In this document: positions 16,700 through 26,024 of the stretch, piece after piece
Numbering within the stretch: position 1 is the first letter of the stretch
How the letters are laid out: every line of letters begins with the position of its first letter
Source of the DNA: CAYOSF01 sp964406605
GTDB lineage: Bacteria; Chloroflexota; Dehalococcoidia; DSTF01; RBG-16-68-14
DNA: 64,000 bases
Reading direction: 5' to 3'
Assembly: GCA_964406605.1 (NCBI GenBank)
Contig: CAYOSF010000009.1
Coordinates: 124,001 to 188,000 of the forward strand
The notes under the pieces: generated by a model
The model's input: the letters and a program-made list of their open reading frames with translations, nothing else
Told to the model about the DNA's origin: nothing
Databases searched by the model: none
Position numbers and translations under genes: made by a program

Positions 16700-16981
16700 C
16701 TACGCCCGGCGGGCAGCTCTCCCAACCCGTATTCCCTTACCTGACTTCACTGCGCTGCCCAGAACGGAAGCGATCTCCTCCCTGGAGCCGGTGGTCCCAC
16801 CGAGCATGGCGCGGGCCCAGTCGTTTGCTGATGCGGTACCCCATAGGTGATAGTCGCTCTCGCTCTTGCGAAGACGCAGCAGCTTCAGGATCTGGTCGAT
16901 CAGGGAAGGGCGAGCATTCACAGGTACGCGATGGCACTGCAGGTCGTTCCAAGGGGCAATCACAGAATCGTAGTCTGACAT
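16700..16981 (-). CDS. Hypothetical protein, 93 residues
   Basis: Not recognised. The main support is a GGAGG ribosome binding site five bases before the ATG. The chain is mixed charge with an N-terminal SDYDSVIAPWNDL segment, a LLRLRKSESDYHLWG stretch and a basic C-terminus; it has no membrane segment and a single Cys (Cys16). It stands alone between two gaps. It could be a small accessory protein or a chance frame. Confidence 0.4.
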   Translation of the reverse strand: MSDYDSVIAPWNDLQCHRVPVNARPSLIDQILKLLRLRKSESDYHLWGTASANDWARAMLGGTTGSREEIASVLGSAVKSGKGIRVGRAARRA

Positions 16982-17536
16982 GGCAACCTCCGGCTATTCG
17001 TTTTCGCCGACTCGAGGACGGACCACCGTGTGCAGACGAAGCGAATGAACCAGCTTTATCTGCACTATAGCATGACATGCTCCACCTATCCTCGATTCGG
17101 CTGTCTGCGCACGATCGTTCATGCCTTCATGCTAGAAGTGGGGGGTGGAACTGGCGTGAACGCCGCAGAGGCGGAGGTGAAGGGTCGGTGAACCAGATGT
17201 GGAAGCTTTGTGAGCGTCCGTCAGCCGCGCCGGAGATCGGCAAGACTCTGTGCGCTGGCGTTGGCCCTGTCGTTCGATCCCTCGTGGCGCGATGGGTCGG
17301 CCATCGTCCGATCCGATGAGTGCCATCGAGAAACGGCAGCGTGGCGAGGAGTAGCTGAGGATCAGCCGACGGGGGGCTGCCGTGGTATCCTGGGATCGGT
17401 CGGGACCAGTGCGAGAGGACGTCTGGGGGCCGCCGGCGCGAGGAACGGGGAGGAGATCACCAAGGCCATGGCCTCGGACGTGGCCATGGCCTTACGGCTG
17501 CCTCAGACAGCTCAGGGCATCGATGGCAAGTATCGA
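16982..17536. other. Gap ahead of the stress-protein block
   Basis: No gene supported in 555 bases; the only frames lack ribosome binding sites and family signatures. A TATAGC followed by GCATGACATGC near 17066-17082 is weakly palindromic. Nothing else was seen. Confidence 0.4.
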
Positions 17537-18358
17537 CTAGGTCTTGGCCCCGCACACCAGGATCGGCACGCCTGCGCGCCGCACACACTCATGCGTGACG
17601 CTCCCAAAGACTGTCTCCTTCAGTCTTGGGCGAGCGTGGGACGACATTGCGAGCACGACATCGGATCGCCCGCTCAAGTACCGACGGATGGCGTCCGCCG
17701 GCGGGCCGTGCAAGACGTCCCACTCCACGCCAATCCCGTGGTCCTCTTTGATCTTCTCCGCCCACCGACGGACGTAGGTGGACTCCAGAACATCGCCCGG
17801 AGGAGTCATGGCCGGTCTGGTAGGCGCGGCCGGGAGCACCTGCACCAGTGTAAAGCTCGCCTTGACTGCCTCGGCCATGTCCACCGCGTGAGGGAGTATC
17901 CGCTCGGAGAAGCTTGATCCATCGAGAGGTACGACGACCGTGTCTATGTTCGCGTGTTCGCCGGCCCGGCCGGCGCCCTCACCGCCCCGAGGCCGGTAGA
18001 CGAGCACCGGTCGCGGGGCATCGTGCAGTACGCTCAGCGCGACGCTCCCGAGGATCGTCTCCAGCAGCCCGCCTCGGCCGTGCGTTGTCAGCGCCACCAT
18101 CGTGTCCGGCCGTCGTTCCATCTCCGCCACAATGGCGCTCGCCGGGTCCGTGCGTATGGTGGCCACCTCACCCTTGGCGCCGAGACGTCCGGCTAGGCCC
18201 GAAACGTAGTCCTCGGCCTCCGCCAACTCGCCTTCGTGCTGGACAGCACGAAACAGCGCGATCGTGGCATCCGCCGAGCGGGCCAGTCCCAATGCGTACG
18301 GGATTATCTCCTCGGCGAACGGTGAACCATCAAGCGGGATCAGGACCTGGTCATACAT
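17537..18358 (-). CDS. Universal stress protein, two Usp domains
   Basis: Cytoplasmic protein of 273 residues with tandem UspA domains (about 1-143 and 147-272). Each begins with the usual VxPLDGS motif. The first has a complete nucleotide-binding signature (THGRGG and GSVA). In the second, the first glycine of the signature is replaced (SSHARPRLKETVFGSV), so it may not bind ATP and may serve in dimerisation. It is one of three Usp genes on the same strand around a CoA-transferase/GNAT fusion. The ATG follows a GGTGAGG box. Confidence 0.92.
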   Translation of the reverse strand: MYDQVLIPLDGSPFAEEIIPYALGLARSADATIALFRAVQHEGELAEAEDYVSGLAGRLGAKGEVATIRTDPASAIVAEMERRPDTMVALTTHGRGGLLETILGSVALSVLHDAPRPVLVYRPRGGEGAGRAGEHANIDTVVVPLDGSSFSERILPHAVDMAEAVKASFTLVQVLPAAPTRPAMTPPGDVLESTYVRRWAEKIKEDHGIGVEWDVLHGPPADAIRRYLSGRSDVVLAMSSHARPRLKETVFGSVTHECVRRAGVPILVCGAKT

Positions 18359-18427
18359 GGAGCCTCACCCTTTCTCGGAGTGCAGGTTGGCCAGCGTGGC
18401 CCGATTGTAGTACCTCCTGCCGGCCCT

Positions 18428-18937
18428 CTACTTCCCGCGAGGACGCACGAGCAGGACAGGAGCGACGCCGCTCTTCACGACCGCTTCGGCGATACTGCCC
18501 TGGACCAGCTCGCTCAGGCCCGATCGGCCGTGCGTGGCCATGACAATGAGATCGTAGCCGCCTTTCTTGGCGAAGTCGACGATCTGCCGCTCGGGTTCTC
18601 CCAGTCGAACAACCGTGCGTACTTGCGACCCGGTCTCCCGGATGGGGCCGCTCACGCTCTCCAGGTACTCCTCCAGCTCGTGCTCTGTCCTCTCTATCGC
18701 CTGACCTTTGCTCTCCGCATAGGTGGGCGGCTCTGGTTCCAAGGCGCCGACCTCCGGAGAGGTGAGAGGGGTGACGAGGACATCGCGGCCACGCGACTTT
18801 TTCGTGCCGCGTGGGGGCTTTCCGACCGTGAGCAGGGTTACCTGCGCCGGCGAACCATCAAGCAACTCCCGCAGGTGAGGGAGCACCGCCTCAGAGAGCC
18901 GCGACTGATCAAGCGTGACCAACACTTTCTTGTACAT
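18428..18937 (-). CDS. Universal stress protein, single domain
   Basis: UspA-type protein of 169 residues. The N-terminal VTLDQSRLSE loop and the ATP-binding signature HGRSG with GSIAEAV near the end are present. Residues 41-85 form a charged insertion that is longer than in minimal UspA proteins. It lies between the two-domain Usp and the CoA-transferase fusion, all on the minus strand and probably one transcript, separated by short gaps. ATG start with AAAGGCAG upstream. Stress protection or nucleotide-dependent signalling is inferred from the family. Confidence 0.9.
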   Translation of the reverse strand: MYKKVLVTLDQSRLSEAVLPHLRELLDGSPAQVTLLTVGKPPRGTKKSRGRDVLVTPLTSPEVGALEPEPPTYAESKGQAIERTEHELEEYLESVSGPIRETGSQVRTVVRLGEPERQIVDFAKKGGYDLIVMATHGRSGLSELVQGSIAEAVVKSGVAPVLLVRPRGK

Positions 18938-19128
18938 GGCTGCTGCCTTTCACTGGCTCCGCTCCGTTCGTCGATCCGGGATGGACCCCGCTTCGGGCCC
19001 CGCCCCACGCTCGCCCCGCGACCTCTGCCGCGATCGGTCGCGGCTGCGCCCAGGTACGGCCACCACCTGGCCGAGAAGGGCGGTCGAGCCTGGACGGCGG
19101 GCCCGACATGTGGCAGTCCGCCGGCACC

Positions 19129-21039
19129 TCATCCTGGTTCTTCCTCCGCTCTCTCAAGGAACCGGAACGTGACCTTATGCACTCCTTGATCAAGGGTGCT
19201 TCGCACCAAGTAGCCGGCCTTCCGAATGAGGCCCAGCATGCGGTAGTTGCCCGGCATGATGTCACCTGTGAAACCCTCGATGCGATTCATGGTGGCGCTG
19301 CGGATGAGATGAAGGAGCAGCAGGGAACCCAAGCCCCGTCGTTGCAACAGGTCTTGAACCACCACGGCGGCCTCTGCCAGGTTGGTGGCAGGGTCCCTCT
19401 CGTAGTGAGCTAGGCCCACGATCTGTTCGCGTTCTTCCTTCCGCATCACGGCGACCAGCCCCATTCGATCCCGATAGTCGACGACGGCGAAGCGTTGGAC
19501 CTCGCGGCGGGGCAAGCGCTTTCGTGGGCGGAAGAACCGGAAGTAGACCGCGTCCTTCGACAGCGAGTAGAAGAACTCCAGCAGGCTGTCGTCGTCGGTG
19601 GGCTTGATGGGTCTGATCAACACCGTCTCGCCGCTGGTCAGGGTGCAGGTAGTCTCCAGGTCCTGCGGGTAGACGGCCGCTCCGGGAGGCGGGATCTCCT
19701 GATCCTGGAGCACGTAGCGTCGCTCCTTGGCGAAGGCCAGGAGGTCGGCCCGGTGGTCTGGATGGGCGATGTCGATGAGTGCCATTGCGCGTTGGCGCGC
19801 GCTGCGCCCGTGCAGATCGGCCACCCCGTGCTCAGTGACAACATAGTGGACGTCGCCGCGGCTTGTGACGACGCCCGCGCCCAGCTTCAACTGCGGAACG
19901 ATTCGAGAGACGGTGCCGCCTCTGGCGGTAGAAGGGAGGGCGATGATCGGCCTCCCTCCCTTGGAGCGCGCCGCGCCCCGGATGAAGTCCACCTGACCTC
20001 CGATGCCGCTGTAGAACTGGTACCCGAGAGAATCGGAGCAGACCTGGCCCGTGAGATCGACTTCGATGGCCGCGTTGATCGCCACCATTCGCTCATTCTG
20101 GGCGATGATGAACGGGTCATTCACGTAGTCGCTGGGGTGAAACTCGACCAGCAGATTGTCGTGCACGAAATCGTACAGGCGCTGGGTACCCATGACGAAG
20201 CTGACGACGATCTTCCCCGGGTGCAGAGTCTTGCGCCGGTTGTTGATGACGCCGGCATCGATGAGGGGCAGGCACCCGTCGGAGAACATCTCCGTGTGCA
20301 GGCCCAGATCCTTCTTGTCCTTCAGACATTCCAGCACGGCGTCCGGTATCGTGCCGATGCCGACCTGGAGCGTCGCCCCGTCCTCGACGAGCGTGGCGAC
20401 CCAGCGCCCGATGGCCCGCGACGCGTCGTCCGGAGGCGGTTGGGCGATCTCTGGAATGGGTGACTCGTGGTCGACCAAGGCGTCTATGGCGTCGGCGGCG
20501 ATGAAGCTATTGCCGAGGGTCCGGGGCATGCGAGGGTTGACCTCAGCGATCACGACGTCGGCGCACTCAACGGCCGGTTTCACGATGTCAACGGAGACTC
20601 CAAGGCTGCACAGGCCGTGCCGGTCAGGGGGCGTCACCTGGATCAGCGCCACGTCAAGGGGCACCCGGCCGCTCCGGAACAGCTGCGGTATCTCCGATAG
20701 GAAGATGGGGGTGTAGTCCGACTCTCCCGCCGCGACAGCTTCCCGCACGTTGGGCCCGATGAAGAAGGCGTTGTGGCGGAAGGATTCCTTGATCGCGGGC
20801 GTGGCATACGGGGCGAGGCCCAGCGTCATGATGTGGACGATCTCGGCCGCGTGGAGCTGCTCGGATCTAGCCGCGAGTTGCTCCACCAGCAACTGGGGCT
20901 CGGCGGCGCCTGAGCCCACGAAGATGTGCTGGCCGCTGCGCACGATCGCCAGTGCTTCGTCAGCGGTACGGAGCTTGTGCGCGTAGCGCCGGCGCCAGTC
21001 TGGCACACGCGGACGGGCTGTCGTGCGGGCCCTCGCCAT
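19129..21039 (-). CDS. Acetyl-CoA hydrolase/CoA-transferase fused to a GNAT acyltransferase
   Basis: Fusion of 636 residues. The first 445 or so form an acetyl-CoA hydrolase/4-hydroxybutyrate CoA-transferase-type domain, with the expected catalytic Glu250 in HTEMFSDG and the ITSRGDVHYVVTEHG-like region (TSRGDVHYVVTEHGVADL). Residues about 470-625 are a GNAT N-acetyltransferase domain with the acyl-CoA pyrophosphate loop QRRGLGSLLL. Such fusions are known and may couple acyl-CoA use with protein acetylation; this is inference. ATG 21039 follows GGTGAGG; GTG 21048 is an alternative. The flanking Usp genes suggest a stress or starvation response. Confidence 0.9.
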   Translation of the reverse strand: MARARTTARPRVPDWRRRYAHKLRTADEALAIVRSGQHIFVGSGAAEPQLLVEQLAARSEQLHAAEIVHIMTLGLAPYATPAIKESFRHNAFFIGPNVREAVAAGESDYTPIFLSEIPQLFRSGRVPLDVALIQVTPPDRHGLCSLGVSVDIVKPAVECADVVIAEVNPRMPRTLGNSFIAADAIDALVDHESPIPEIAQPPPDDASRAIGRWVATLVEDGATLQVGIGTIPDAVLECLKDKKDLGLHTEMFSDGCLPLIDAGVINNRRKTLHPGKIVVSFVMGTQRLYDFVHDNLLVEFHPSDYVNDPFIIAQNERMVAINAAIEVDLTGQVCSDSLGYQFYSGIGGQVDFIRGAARSKGGRPIIALPSTARGGTVSRIVPQLKLGAGVVTSRGDVHYVVTEHGVADLHGRSARQRAMALIDIAHPDHRADLLAFAKERRYVLQDQEIPPPGAAVYPQDLETTCTLTSGETVLIRPIKPTDDDSLLEFFYSLSKDAVYFRFFRPRKRLPRREVQRFAVVDYRDRMGLVAVMRKEEREQIVGLAHYERDPATNLAEAAVVVQDLLQRRGLGSLLLLHLIRSATMNRIEGFTGDIMPGNYRMLGLIRKAGYLVRSTLDQGVHKVTFRFLERAEEEPG

Positions 21040-21135
21040 CGTCCTCACCTCGTGCTTCTTCTCGCTGCGTATCTCCTCGACCTAGCCCGGACCCACGGCC
21101 GGTTGTCGACGCGTCGGCAGCGACATGCGGTTAAC

Positions 21136-22308
21136 TCACCGCTTGGTCCCGGCTTCCGCGCGGTCCTCGGGCTGGACGGTCTCGAGGAACTGGAACCTCG
21201 GGCACTTCAGGCCCGGATAGACGTCATGTGCCTCCGAACGCTGGAGCAGACAGGCCAGGCTGTCGAAGTAGACGCAGTTGGCGCACGCGTGCAGGTGCTG
21301 GCCGCAGCGCAGGCACCGGTCCTCTTCTCCGATCTCCACGTAGGCGACGGCCCGTCCGCAGTTGTGGCAATACCGCCCACGGATCTCCTCGGTCCTCGTC
21401 AACTTGGCCGCGACCTCCGGCCGGACAAGCAGCACCGGGGCCGGACCCTGGATCACACGATCGGCCACACTGCCCAGCGCCCACCGAAACACTCCGCTGC
21501 GCACGTGCGAGGACATCACCACCAGATCGATGCCCTCCCGAGCCACGAACTCCAAGATGGCCGGTGCCGGGAAGCCCCGCAGCACTCGCGTTTCCGTGCC
21601 CTCCACCGTCGCGACCCTCTCCTGGATTCTAAGCAGATACTCCTCCGCTGCCTTGATCACTGCCTCGTCCATCATGGGTAGCTGGGCAGCCGCAAGATCA
21701 AAGGCGAAGGCTTGGGCCGGCACCCTGGCCGCCCTGGCCAGGATCAGGCGCGCCTTGAACGCCTCCGCCAAAGTCGCTGCGGCCTCGAGCGCGGCCTCCC
21801 CCAGGGGGGCGCCGCCCAACGGCACCAGGATGCTCCGGATGGCCGGTAGCTCCTTGGCTTCTTCCAACGCTTTGGGTCCCACAAGGAGTGTAGGCACGGG
21901 GGCCATGTGCATGAGCTTCGTGGCGACGCTCCCGTACCACATTCTCTGGATGCCGGAGCGGCCGTGGGTGGCCATTGCCAGCAGTCCGGGCGCGTGCTGG
22001 TCGCAGTACCAGAGCAGTTCCTCTGACGGCCGGCCTTCGCGCACGACTTTGCCGACCTCTATCCCTTCCGCAGCGATGCGCTCAGCCACGCCGTCCAGAT
22101 ACCGTTCGCGCTCTGCGCGGCCCCGCTCGTCGATAGACTTGGCTTCGCTGACCGGGGTGGTGCGCAGTTCTGTCTCGATGCCTTCCCAAACGGTGAACAG
22201 CACGATCGGCTGGCTTGTTGCCTTGGCGATTACCACCGCGTACGGCACCGCCTTTCCGGAAAGCTCCGAGCCGTCTAGCGGCACCAGGATCGGTCCATCA
22301 AGCATCAT
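21136..22308 (-). CDS. Double universal stress protein with C-terminal zinc ribbon
   Basis: Protein of 390 residues: Usp domain 1 about 5-145 (HGRSGIQRMWYGSVA), Usp domain 2 about 155-305 (SSHVRSGVFRWALGSVA, first Gly replaced), then a Cys-rich module about 318-370 with CHNCG, CLRCG, CANC and further Cys residues, able to hold two metal ions. Zinc-ribbon tails on Usp proteins are unusual and could add protein or nucleic acid binding. An AAGGAGGT box directly ahead of paired ATG codons at 22308 and 22305 supports strong translation. Confidence 0.88.
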   Translation of the reverse strand: MMLDGPILVPLDGSELSGKAVPYAVVIAKATSQPIVLFTVWEGIETELRTTPVSEAKSIDERGRAERERYLDGVAERIAAEGIEVGKVVREGRPSEELLWYCDQHAPGLLAMATHGRSGIQRMWYGSVATKLMHMAPVPTLLVGPKALEEAKELPAIRSILVPLGGAPLGEAALEAAATLAEAFKARLILARAARVPAQAFAFDLAAAQLPMMDEAVIKAAEEYLLRIQERVATVEGTETRVLRGFPAPAILEFVAREGIDLVVMSSHVRSGVFRWALGSVADRVIQGPAPVLLVRPEVAAKLTRTEEIRGRYCHNCGRAVAYVEIGEEDRCLRCGQHLHACANCVYFDSLACLLQRSEAHDVYPGLKCPRFQFLETVQPEDRAEAGTKR

Positions 22309-22706
22309 GTACCTCCTTCCGCTTTCTTTCAGGCCTCCTATATATAGTAAAGATCGCCCATGTACCGAGCATCAACGATCGTGTCGGGGCCGTGAAAGGC
22401 TCGTGAAGCTGCAACCGCGTGCGGGCCGCGTCGTGCAGAGTGGGCAACCACGAGAAGGTGCCCGCCGCGAGGGGGTTAAGGAACAGGCACCTCCACGTCA
22501 CCTTGCGTGTTGCATCGCCAAGGCGTGCAGCCTAAGATTGTGAATGAGCGACCGGTCCATTCGACGGCTGGCATGACGCTGGACAGCCGCAGCCAACCTT
22601 CAGGTAGAGGGGGACTGGAGCTCCGAATAGGCAGGTTTCAGGTTGGCTCGCAAGGGGCCGCAATTGCGAGGGTCTCTACACTAAGACCGGGGTGACTCAG
22701 ATTCGC
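22309..22706. other. Gap between stress genes and tRNAs
   Basis: No gene supported. On the minus strand a TATATA-rich stretch (about 22337-22347) just ahead of the Usp start is the likely promoter region of the stress-protein operon. The remainder holds nothing recognised up to the first tRNA. Confidence 0.4.
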
Positions 22707-22794
22707 GGAGAGGTGTCCGAGTGGTTGAAGGTGCCGCTCTCGAAAAGCGGTAGGGCGCAAGCCCTCGTGGGTTCGAATCCCACCCTCTCCGCCA
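22707..22794 (+). tRNA. tRNA-Ser (CGA)
   Basis: Full cloverleaf with acceptor GGAGAGG/CCTCTCC, anticodon stem CCGCT/AGCGG with loop CTCGAAA (anticodon CGA), a long type II variable arm (GGGC/GCCC), T-arm GTGGG-TTCGAAT-CCCAC and encoded CCA. It reads UCG codons. Confidence 0.96.
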
Positions 22795-22906
22795 CATAGT
22801 CTCTGAGTTGCTGGAGCCGCCCGCGCGCAGCCGGCGCGGCTACGGCCTGGGCGGCAATCGGTCCTCCGGAGCAGCAGGCTACGGCCTGTGGGGGCTCCCG
22901 GTGCGC

Positions 22907-22996
22907 GGAGAGGTGCTGGAGTGGACGAACAGGCGCGCCTGGAGAGCGCGTAGGGGAGTTCTCCCCTCGTGGGTTCGAATCCCACCCTCTCCGCCA
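22907..22996 (+). tRNA. tRNA-Ser (GGA)
   Basis: Acceptor GGAGAGG/CCTCTCC, anticodon stem CGCGC/GCGCG with loop CTGGAGA (anticodon GGA), long variable arm (GGGGAG/CTCCCC) and encoded CCA. Its acceptor and T-arm are identical to the tRNA-Ser 112 bases upstream, so the two may share a transcript and an origin by duplication. Confidence 0.95.
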
Positions 22997-23044
22997 CACA
23001 TCACTCGGGCGGCTGGGCCGGCAAGCACGGTCTTGCCCGGCATT

Positions 23045-23443
23045 CTAGGCCGGCGGTTCTTCCTGTCGGGTGAGTTCCTCGTATCGGGCGCGGCTCTGCT
23101 CTTCCGCTTCCCGGGCGGCCTCTTGCGCCTCTTCGGACGCCTCCTGCACCCGCGACCGCACTCGGTCCAGCGCCCCCCGCATGCGCGCCATCGGCGTATC
23201 CTCTGGTGGGCCTTCCGGGCCACCCTCGCCCTCGGAGCGCTTCAGGACTGGAGCCGCCTCTTCAGCGACGCGCTGCCGGATCTGTTCTCCCGTAGCCGGA
23301 GCGAAGAGGGTCGCCCCGGCGGCGCCGACGATCATTCCCAGCACCAGGCCCCGAATGAAGCCGGGCCCCGAGCGGGCTCGGTCCTCTCCTTCTGCGGGAT
23401 CGGAGGTGGTTTCCTCTTCGATAGCCTCTGACTCCTCTGCCAT
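23045..23443 (-). CDS. YtxH-like membrane-anchored protein
   Basis: Protein of 132 residues with an acidic N-terminus, one membrane segment (about 29-48, GFIRGLVLGMIVGAAGATLF) followed by the APATGEQIRQRV motif typical of YtxH/gas-vesicle GvpP-like proteins, and a long charged coiled-coil C-terminus (about 85-128). YtxH proteins are associated with general stress in Firmicutes; the molecular role is unclear. ATG with an AAGGAG box. It lies just downstream of another small membrane protein on the same strand, and the two probably form an operon. Confidence 0.75.
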   Translation of the reverse strand: MAEESEAIEEETTSDPAEGEDRARSGPGFIRGLVLGMIVGAAGATLFAPATGEQIRQRVAEEAAPVLKRSEGEGGPEGPPEDTPMARMRGALDRVRSRVQEASEEAQEAAREAEEQSRARYEELTRQEEPPA

Positions 23444-23477
23444 GGCCCTGGCTCCTTTCCCTTGGGCGCTTCTCGCG

Positions 23478-23810
23478 CTAGCCGCCCCGTTTTCGTCGGC
23501 CGCTGATCCCAGAAAGAACCCCGATCATCCGCCGCGCACCGGCGATGGCACCGTAGACGCGCACGACGGGCGTCACAGTGGTCTCTCCAAGGAACGTGGT
23601 CGTCCCGTGGATCTTTTGCACGGTCTGTTGAGCCGACCCAAGGAGCGGCTTGACCTCATCTTTGAGCAGTCCCTGTACCGCACCGAGCAGGCTCCGGGCC
23701 GCCAGGCCCAGCACCACGGTGAGAACAAAGATCGCCAGCAGCACCAGAATCGTCAGCGAACCGGCGGCGATGATAATGACGTCACGCCAATCCTGCAAGC
23801 TCAAGGACAT
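23478..23810 (-). CDS. Small membrane protein, DUF948-like
   Basis: Protein of about 110 residues with one long hydrophobic segment (about 11-38), then an amphipathic region (LLKDEVKPLLGSAQQTVQKI) and a short basic C-terminus. The pattern of an N-terminal helix followed by a coiled segment recalls DUF948 proteins, which often neighbour YtxH genes as here. The start is ATG 23810 or the overlapping GTG 23813; the AGGAGG box is very close to either. Function unknown. Confidence 0.6.
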   Translation of the reverse strand: MSLSLQDWRDVIIIAAGSLTILVLLAIFVLTVVLGLAARSLLGAVQGLLKDEVKPLLGSAQQTVQKIHGTTTFLGETTVTPVVRVYGAIAGARRMIGVLSGISGRRKRGG

Positions 23811-24030
23811 CACCTCCTGTCAAGGCGCATCATAGCACGGGTGGATTCACGGCGCAGCTATTCACCGGCCACATTCCTGCGAAACACCCTCGCCGGTCAT
23901 GCCAGACGCTCATTGTCCCAGTTCTGCCCTTCGACGCTACCGGCGTGGCCGCCCATCGCTGCCGGACGGGCCGAGAACTGCCGGCGGGCACGGCGAGTGG
24001 CAAGAAGAGGCGGTGCTGGAACATCCCCGT

Positions 24031-24756
24031 TCAGCTCAGTCGGTGCGCGCCGGTCCGCAGCAACTCTTCTGCCAGGTGAAGGTCTTCCTCGGTATCGACG
24101 TCCAGCCAGAAATGCCCGCTCAGGTCACAGGCCGCCAGACCCCCCTCGTTGCGGGCCCGGTGGGCCATCAGAGCTGCCAGCTCACCCTCCCGCGGTCCGC
24201 CGGCGTCGGCGGCGAAGGCCCCGGCGGGCCAGTGAGAGAAGCCGGTATCCACGCCGTCCCACCGATCAAGTTCCTTGCCGATGTCGATGACCAAGCCGTC
24301 CTCAAGCGTTACCTTGGTCGCCTCCGCGGTCCGCTCTGCTCCCAGGTCGGACCGATCGATCCCGATGGTGGTTCGTCCGTTTACGCCGGCGAGCAACGCG
24401 CGCAGCAGCTCAGCGCTGCACAGATGGTCTCCCATCACCAGAGTGAACGGCTCGTTGCCAACGGCGGGCAGTGCGCGCCACAGGGAGCTGGCGTTCCCTT
24501 TCGTGTAGTCGCGGTTCCACGCGTAGTCGATCTTGATGCCGAAGCGGGATCCATTGCCCAGGTCGGCCTCGACCTTCTCGCCGTGATGGCCCAGCACGAT
24601 GACGGCCTCCGACAGGCCCGCGCTCGAAAGGGACGTCAGCACGTGGTGAATGAGCGGGCGCCCAGCCACAGGGATCAAGCACTTGGAACTTGCATCCGTT
24701 CGACGTTCCAGACGGCCGCCTCGCCCGGCAGCGAGCACTACAGCCTTGCTACTCAT
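24031..24756 (-). CDS. Sugar- or alditol-phosphate nucleotidyltransferase
   Basis: Protein of 241 residues with the nucleotidyltransferase N-terminal signature KAVVLAAGRGGRL, then SKCLIPVAGRPLIHH, NRDYTKGNASSLWRA and MGDHLCS. The GDH-type metal motif and the KGNASSL stretch look more like inositol-phosphate or phosphocholine cytidylyltransferases than glucose-1-phosphate enzymes. It should transfer a nucleotide from an NTP to a phosphorylated sugar or polyol for lipid or envelope synthesis. ATG 24756 is chosen because a GGAGGG box lies six bases upstream; longer upstream frames have no support. No downstream phosphotransferase domain is fused. Confidence 0.8.
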   Translation of the reverse strand: MSSKAVVLAAGRGGRLERRTDASSKCLIPVAGRPLIHHVLTSLSSAGLSEAVIVLGHHGEKVEADLGNGSRFGIKIDYAWNRDYTKGNASSLWRALPAVGNEPFTLVMGDHLCSAELLRALLAGVNGRTTIGIDRSDLGAERTAEATKVTLEDGLVIDIGKELDRWDGVDTGFSHWPAGAFAADAGGPREGELAALMAHRARNEGGLAACDLSGHFWLDVDTEEDLHLAEELLRTGAHRLS

Positions 24757-24888
24757 GTTCCCTCCAGCAGTCCTTGCGCCCCTGTCGGGGCGCGCTACCC
24801 GTCCCTGGAGTGCCGGCGAAAGCACGGGCACAAAACGCCAGCGGTCGGCGTGTCTCGACCTTCTGGCGTACGGCGCTACGGTAGCTTG

Positions 24889-25980
24889 CTAATCAGGCCT
24901 TGTCAAGCCGTTTTTTGTAGACATAATACCCCCGCCCAAGACCTCGCCGTGTCGGTAGAACACCGCTGCCTGCCCGCTGGCAATGGCCCTCTGAGGCCTC
25001 CGGAAGCGCATTTCGACGCCCTCTTCGCCCACTCGGACAGCGGCTTGGCGGGCGGGCGTCCGATAGCGGATCTTGACTTCGGCCTCGAACTCGTCGGCAG
25101 GAGGACATCCGGCTACCCAGCGGACCGATTCTACCGTCACAGTATCGGACAGCAGTTCGTCTTCTGTGCCGACGGTGACCACGTTCCGCCTTTGGTCGAT
25201 GCCGGTCACGAACATCCTTTCGCCTACCGCGATGCCCAGCCCGCGCCTTTGCCCGATGGTGAAGCCGGCTATTCCCCGGTGGCGACCCAGCACGCGCCCG
25301 TCACCATCCACGACGTGTCCTTCGGTCTGAGGCACGCGCTCGGCGATGAAGCTTCGGTAGTCCCGGTCCGCCAGGAAGCAGATATCGGTGCTGTCGGCCT
25401 TGTCGTCCACCGGTAGTCCCATCTCCCGCGCCAGCCTGCGGATCTCGGCCTTCTGGTAGTCCCCGACCGGGAACAAGAGGCGGCCAAGCTCGCTCTGTCC
25501 CAGCATGTAGAGGACGTAGGACTGGTCCTTTTCCGGGTCCCGGGCGCAGAGCAGGCGGTAGGCCCGGTTGCTTCGGCGAATCCTGGCGTAGTGGCCCGTC
25601 GCCAGATACTGAGCTCCCAAGGCGGCCGCCCGGTTCAAGAGCGACCGGAACTTGACATGTTCGTTGCATGGAAGGCAGGGATTGGGGGTTCGCCCTCTCA
25701 GGTATTCCTCCACAAAGTAGTCGACCACGCACGTGCCGAACTCCTCCTCAAGGTTGAGGACGTAGTGCGGGATGTCTAGGGCGTCGGCGACCGCTCGAGC
25801 GTCGTCAATGTCCTCGACGGAGCAGCAGCGCCGGTGATGGCGCGGGGCCGACTGCTCCTCCTCAGCCCAGAGACGCATGGTGACACCGACCACCTCGTGG
25901 CCTTGGCGGACAAGCAGACCTGCGGCAACAGCAGAATCCACGCCGCCGCTCATGGCGACGACGACGCGCTGGCGGTCCAT
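24889..25980 (-). CDS. mnmA: tRNA-specific 2-thiouridylase MnmA
   Basis: Enzyme of 363 residues that thiolates U34 of tRNAs for Lys, Glu and Gln. The PP-loop motif MSGGVDSAVAAG (10-21), the catalytic Cys105 in NPCLPCN and Cys201 in STDICFL, and the central TGHYAR and GQRRGLG motifs are present. Length is typical. The ATG at 25980 is divergent from rsfS, with an intergenic space of under 90 bases. The sulfur donor relay is not in the window, and the DsrC-like proteins upstream lack the Cys that TusE uses in that relay. Confidence 0.97.
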   Translation of the reverse strand: MDRQRVVVAMSGGVDSAVAAGLLVRQGHEVVGVTMRLWAEEEQSAPRHHRRCCSVEDIDDARAVADALDIPHYVLNLEEEFGTCVVDYFVEEYLRGRTPNPCLPCNEHVKFRSLLNRAAALGAQYLATGHYARIRRSNRAYRLLCARDPEKDQSYVLYMLGQSELGRLLFPVGDYQKAEIRRLAREMGLPVDDKADSTDICFLADRDYRSFIAERVPQTEGHVVDGDGRVLGRHRGIAGFTIGQRRGLGIAVGERMFVTGIDQRRNVVTVGTEDELLSDTVTVESVRWVAGCPPADEFEAEVKIRYRTPARQAAVRVGEEGVEMRFRRPQRAIASGQAAVFYRHGEVLGGGIMSTKNGLTRPD

Positions 25981-26024
25981 AACTCCTCATTATCGCATCT
26001 GCGCGCCGAGGCCGGCCAGGGTGC

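Noticed and set aside
17210..17917. A + strand frame over the end of the two-domain Usp gene
   Set aside because: It lacks a ribosome binding site and features, and is antisense to a clear Usp gene in its second half.
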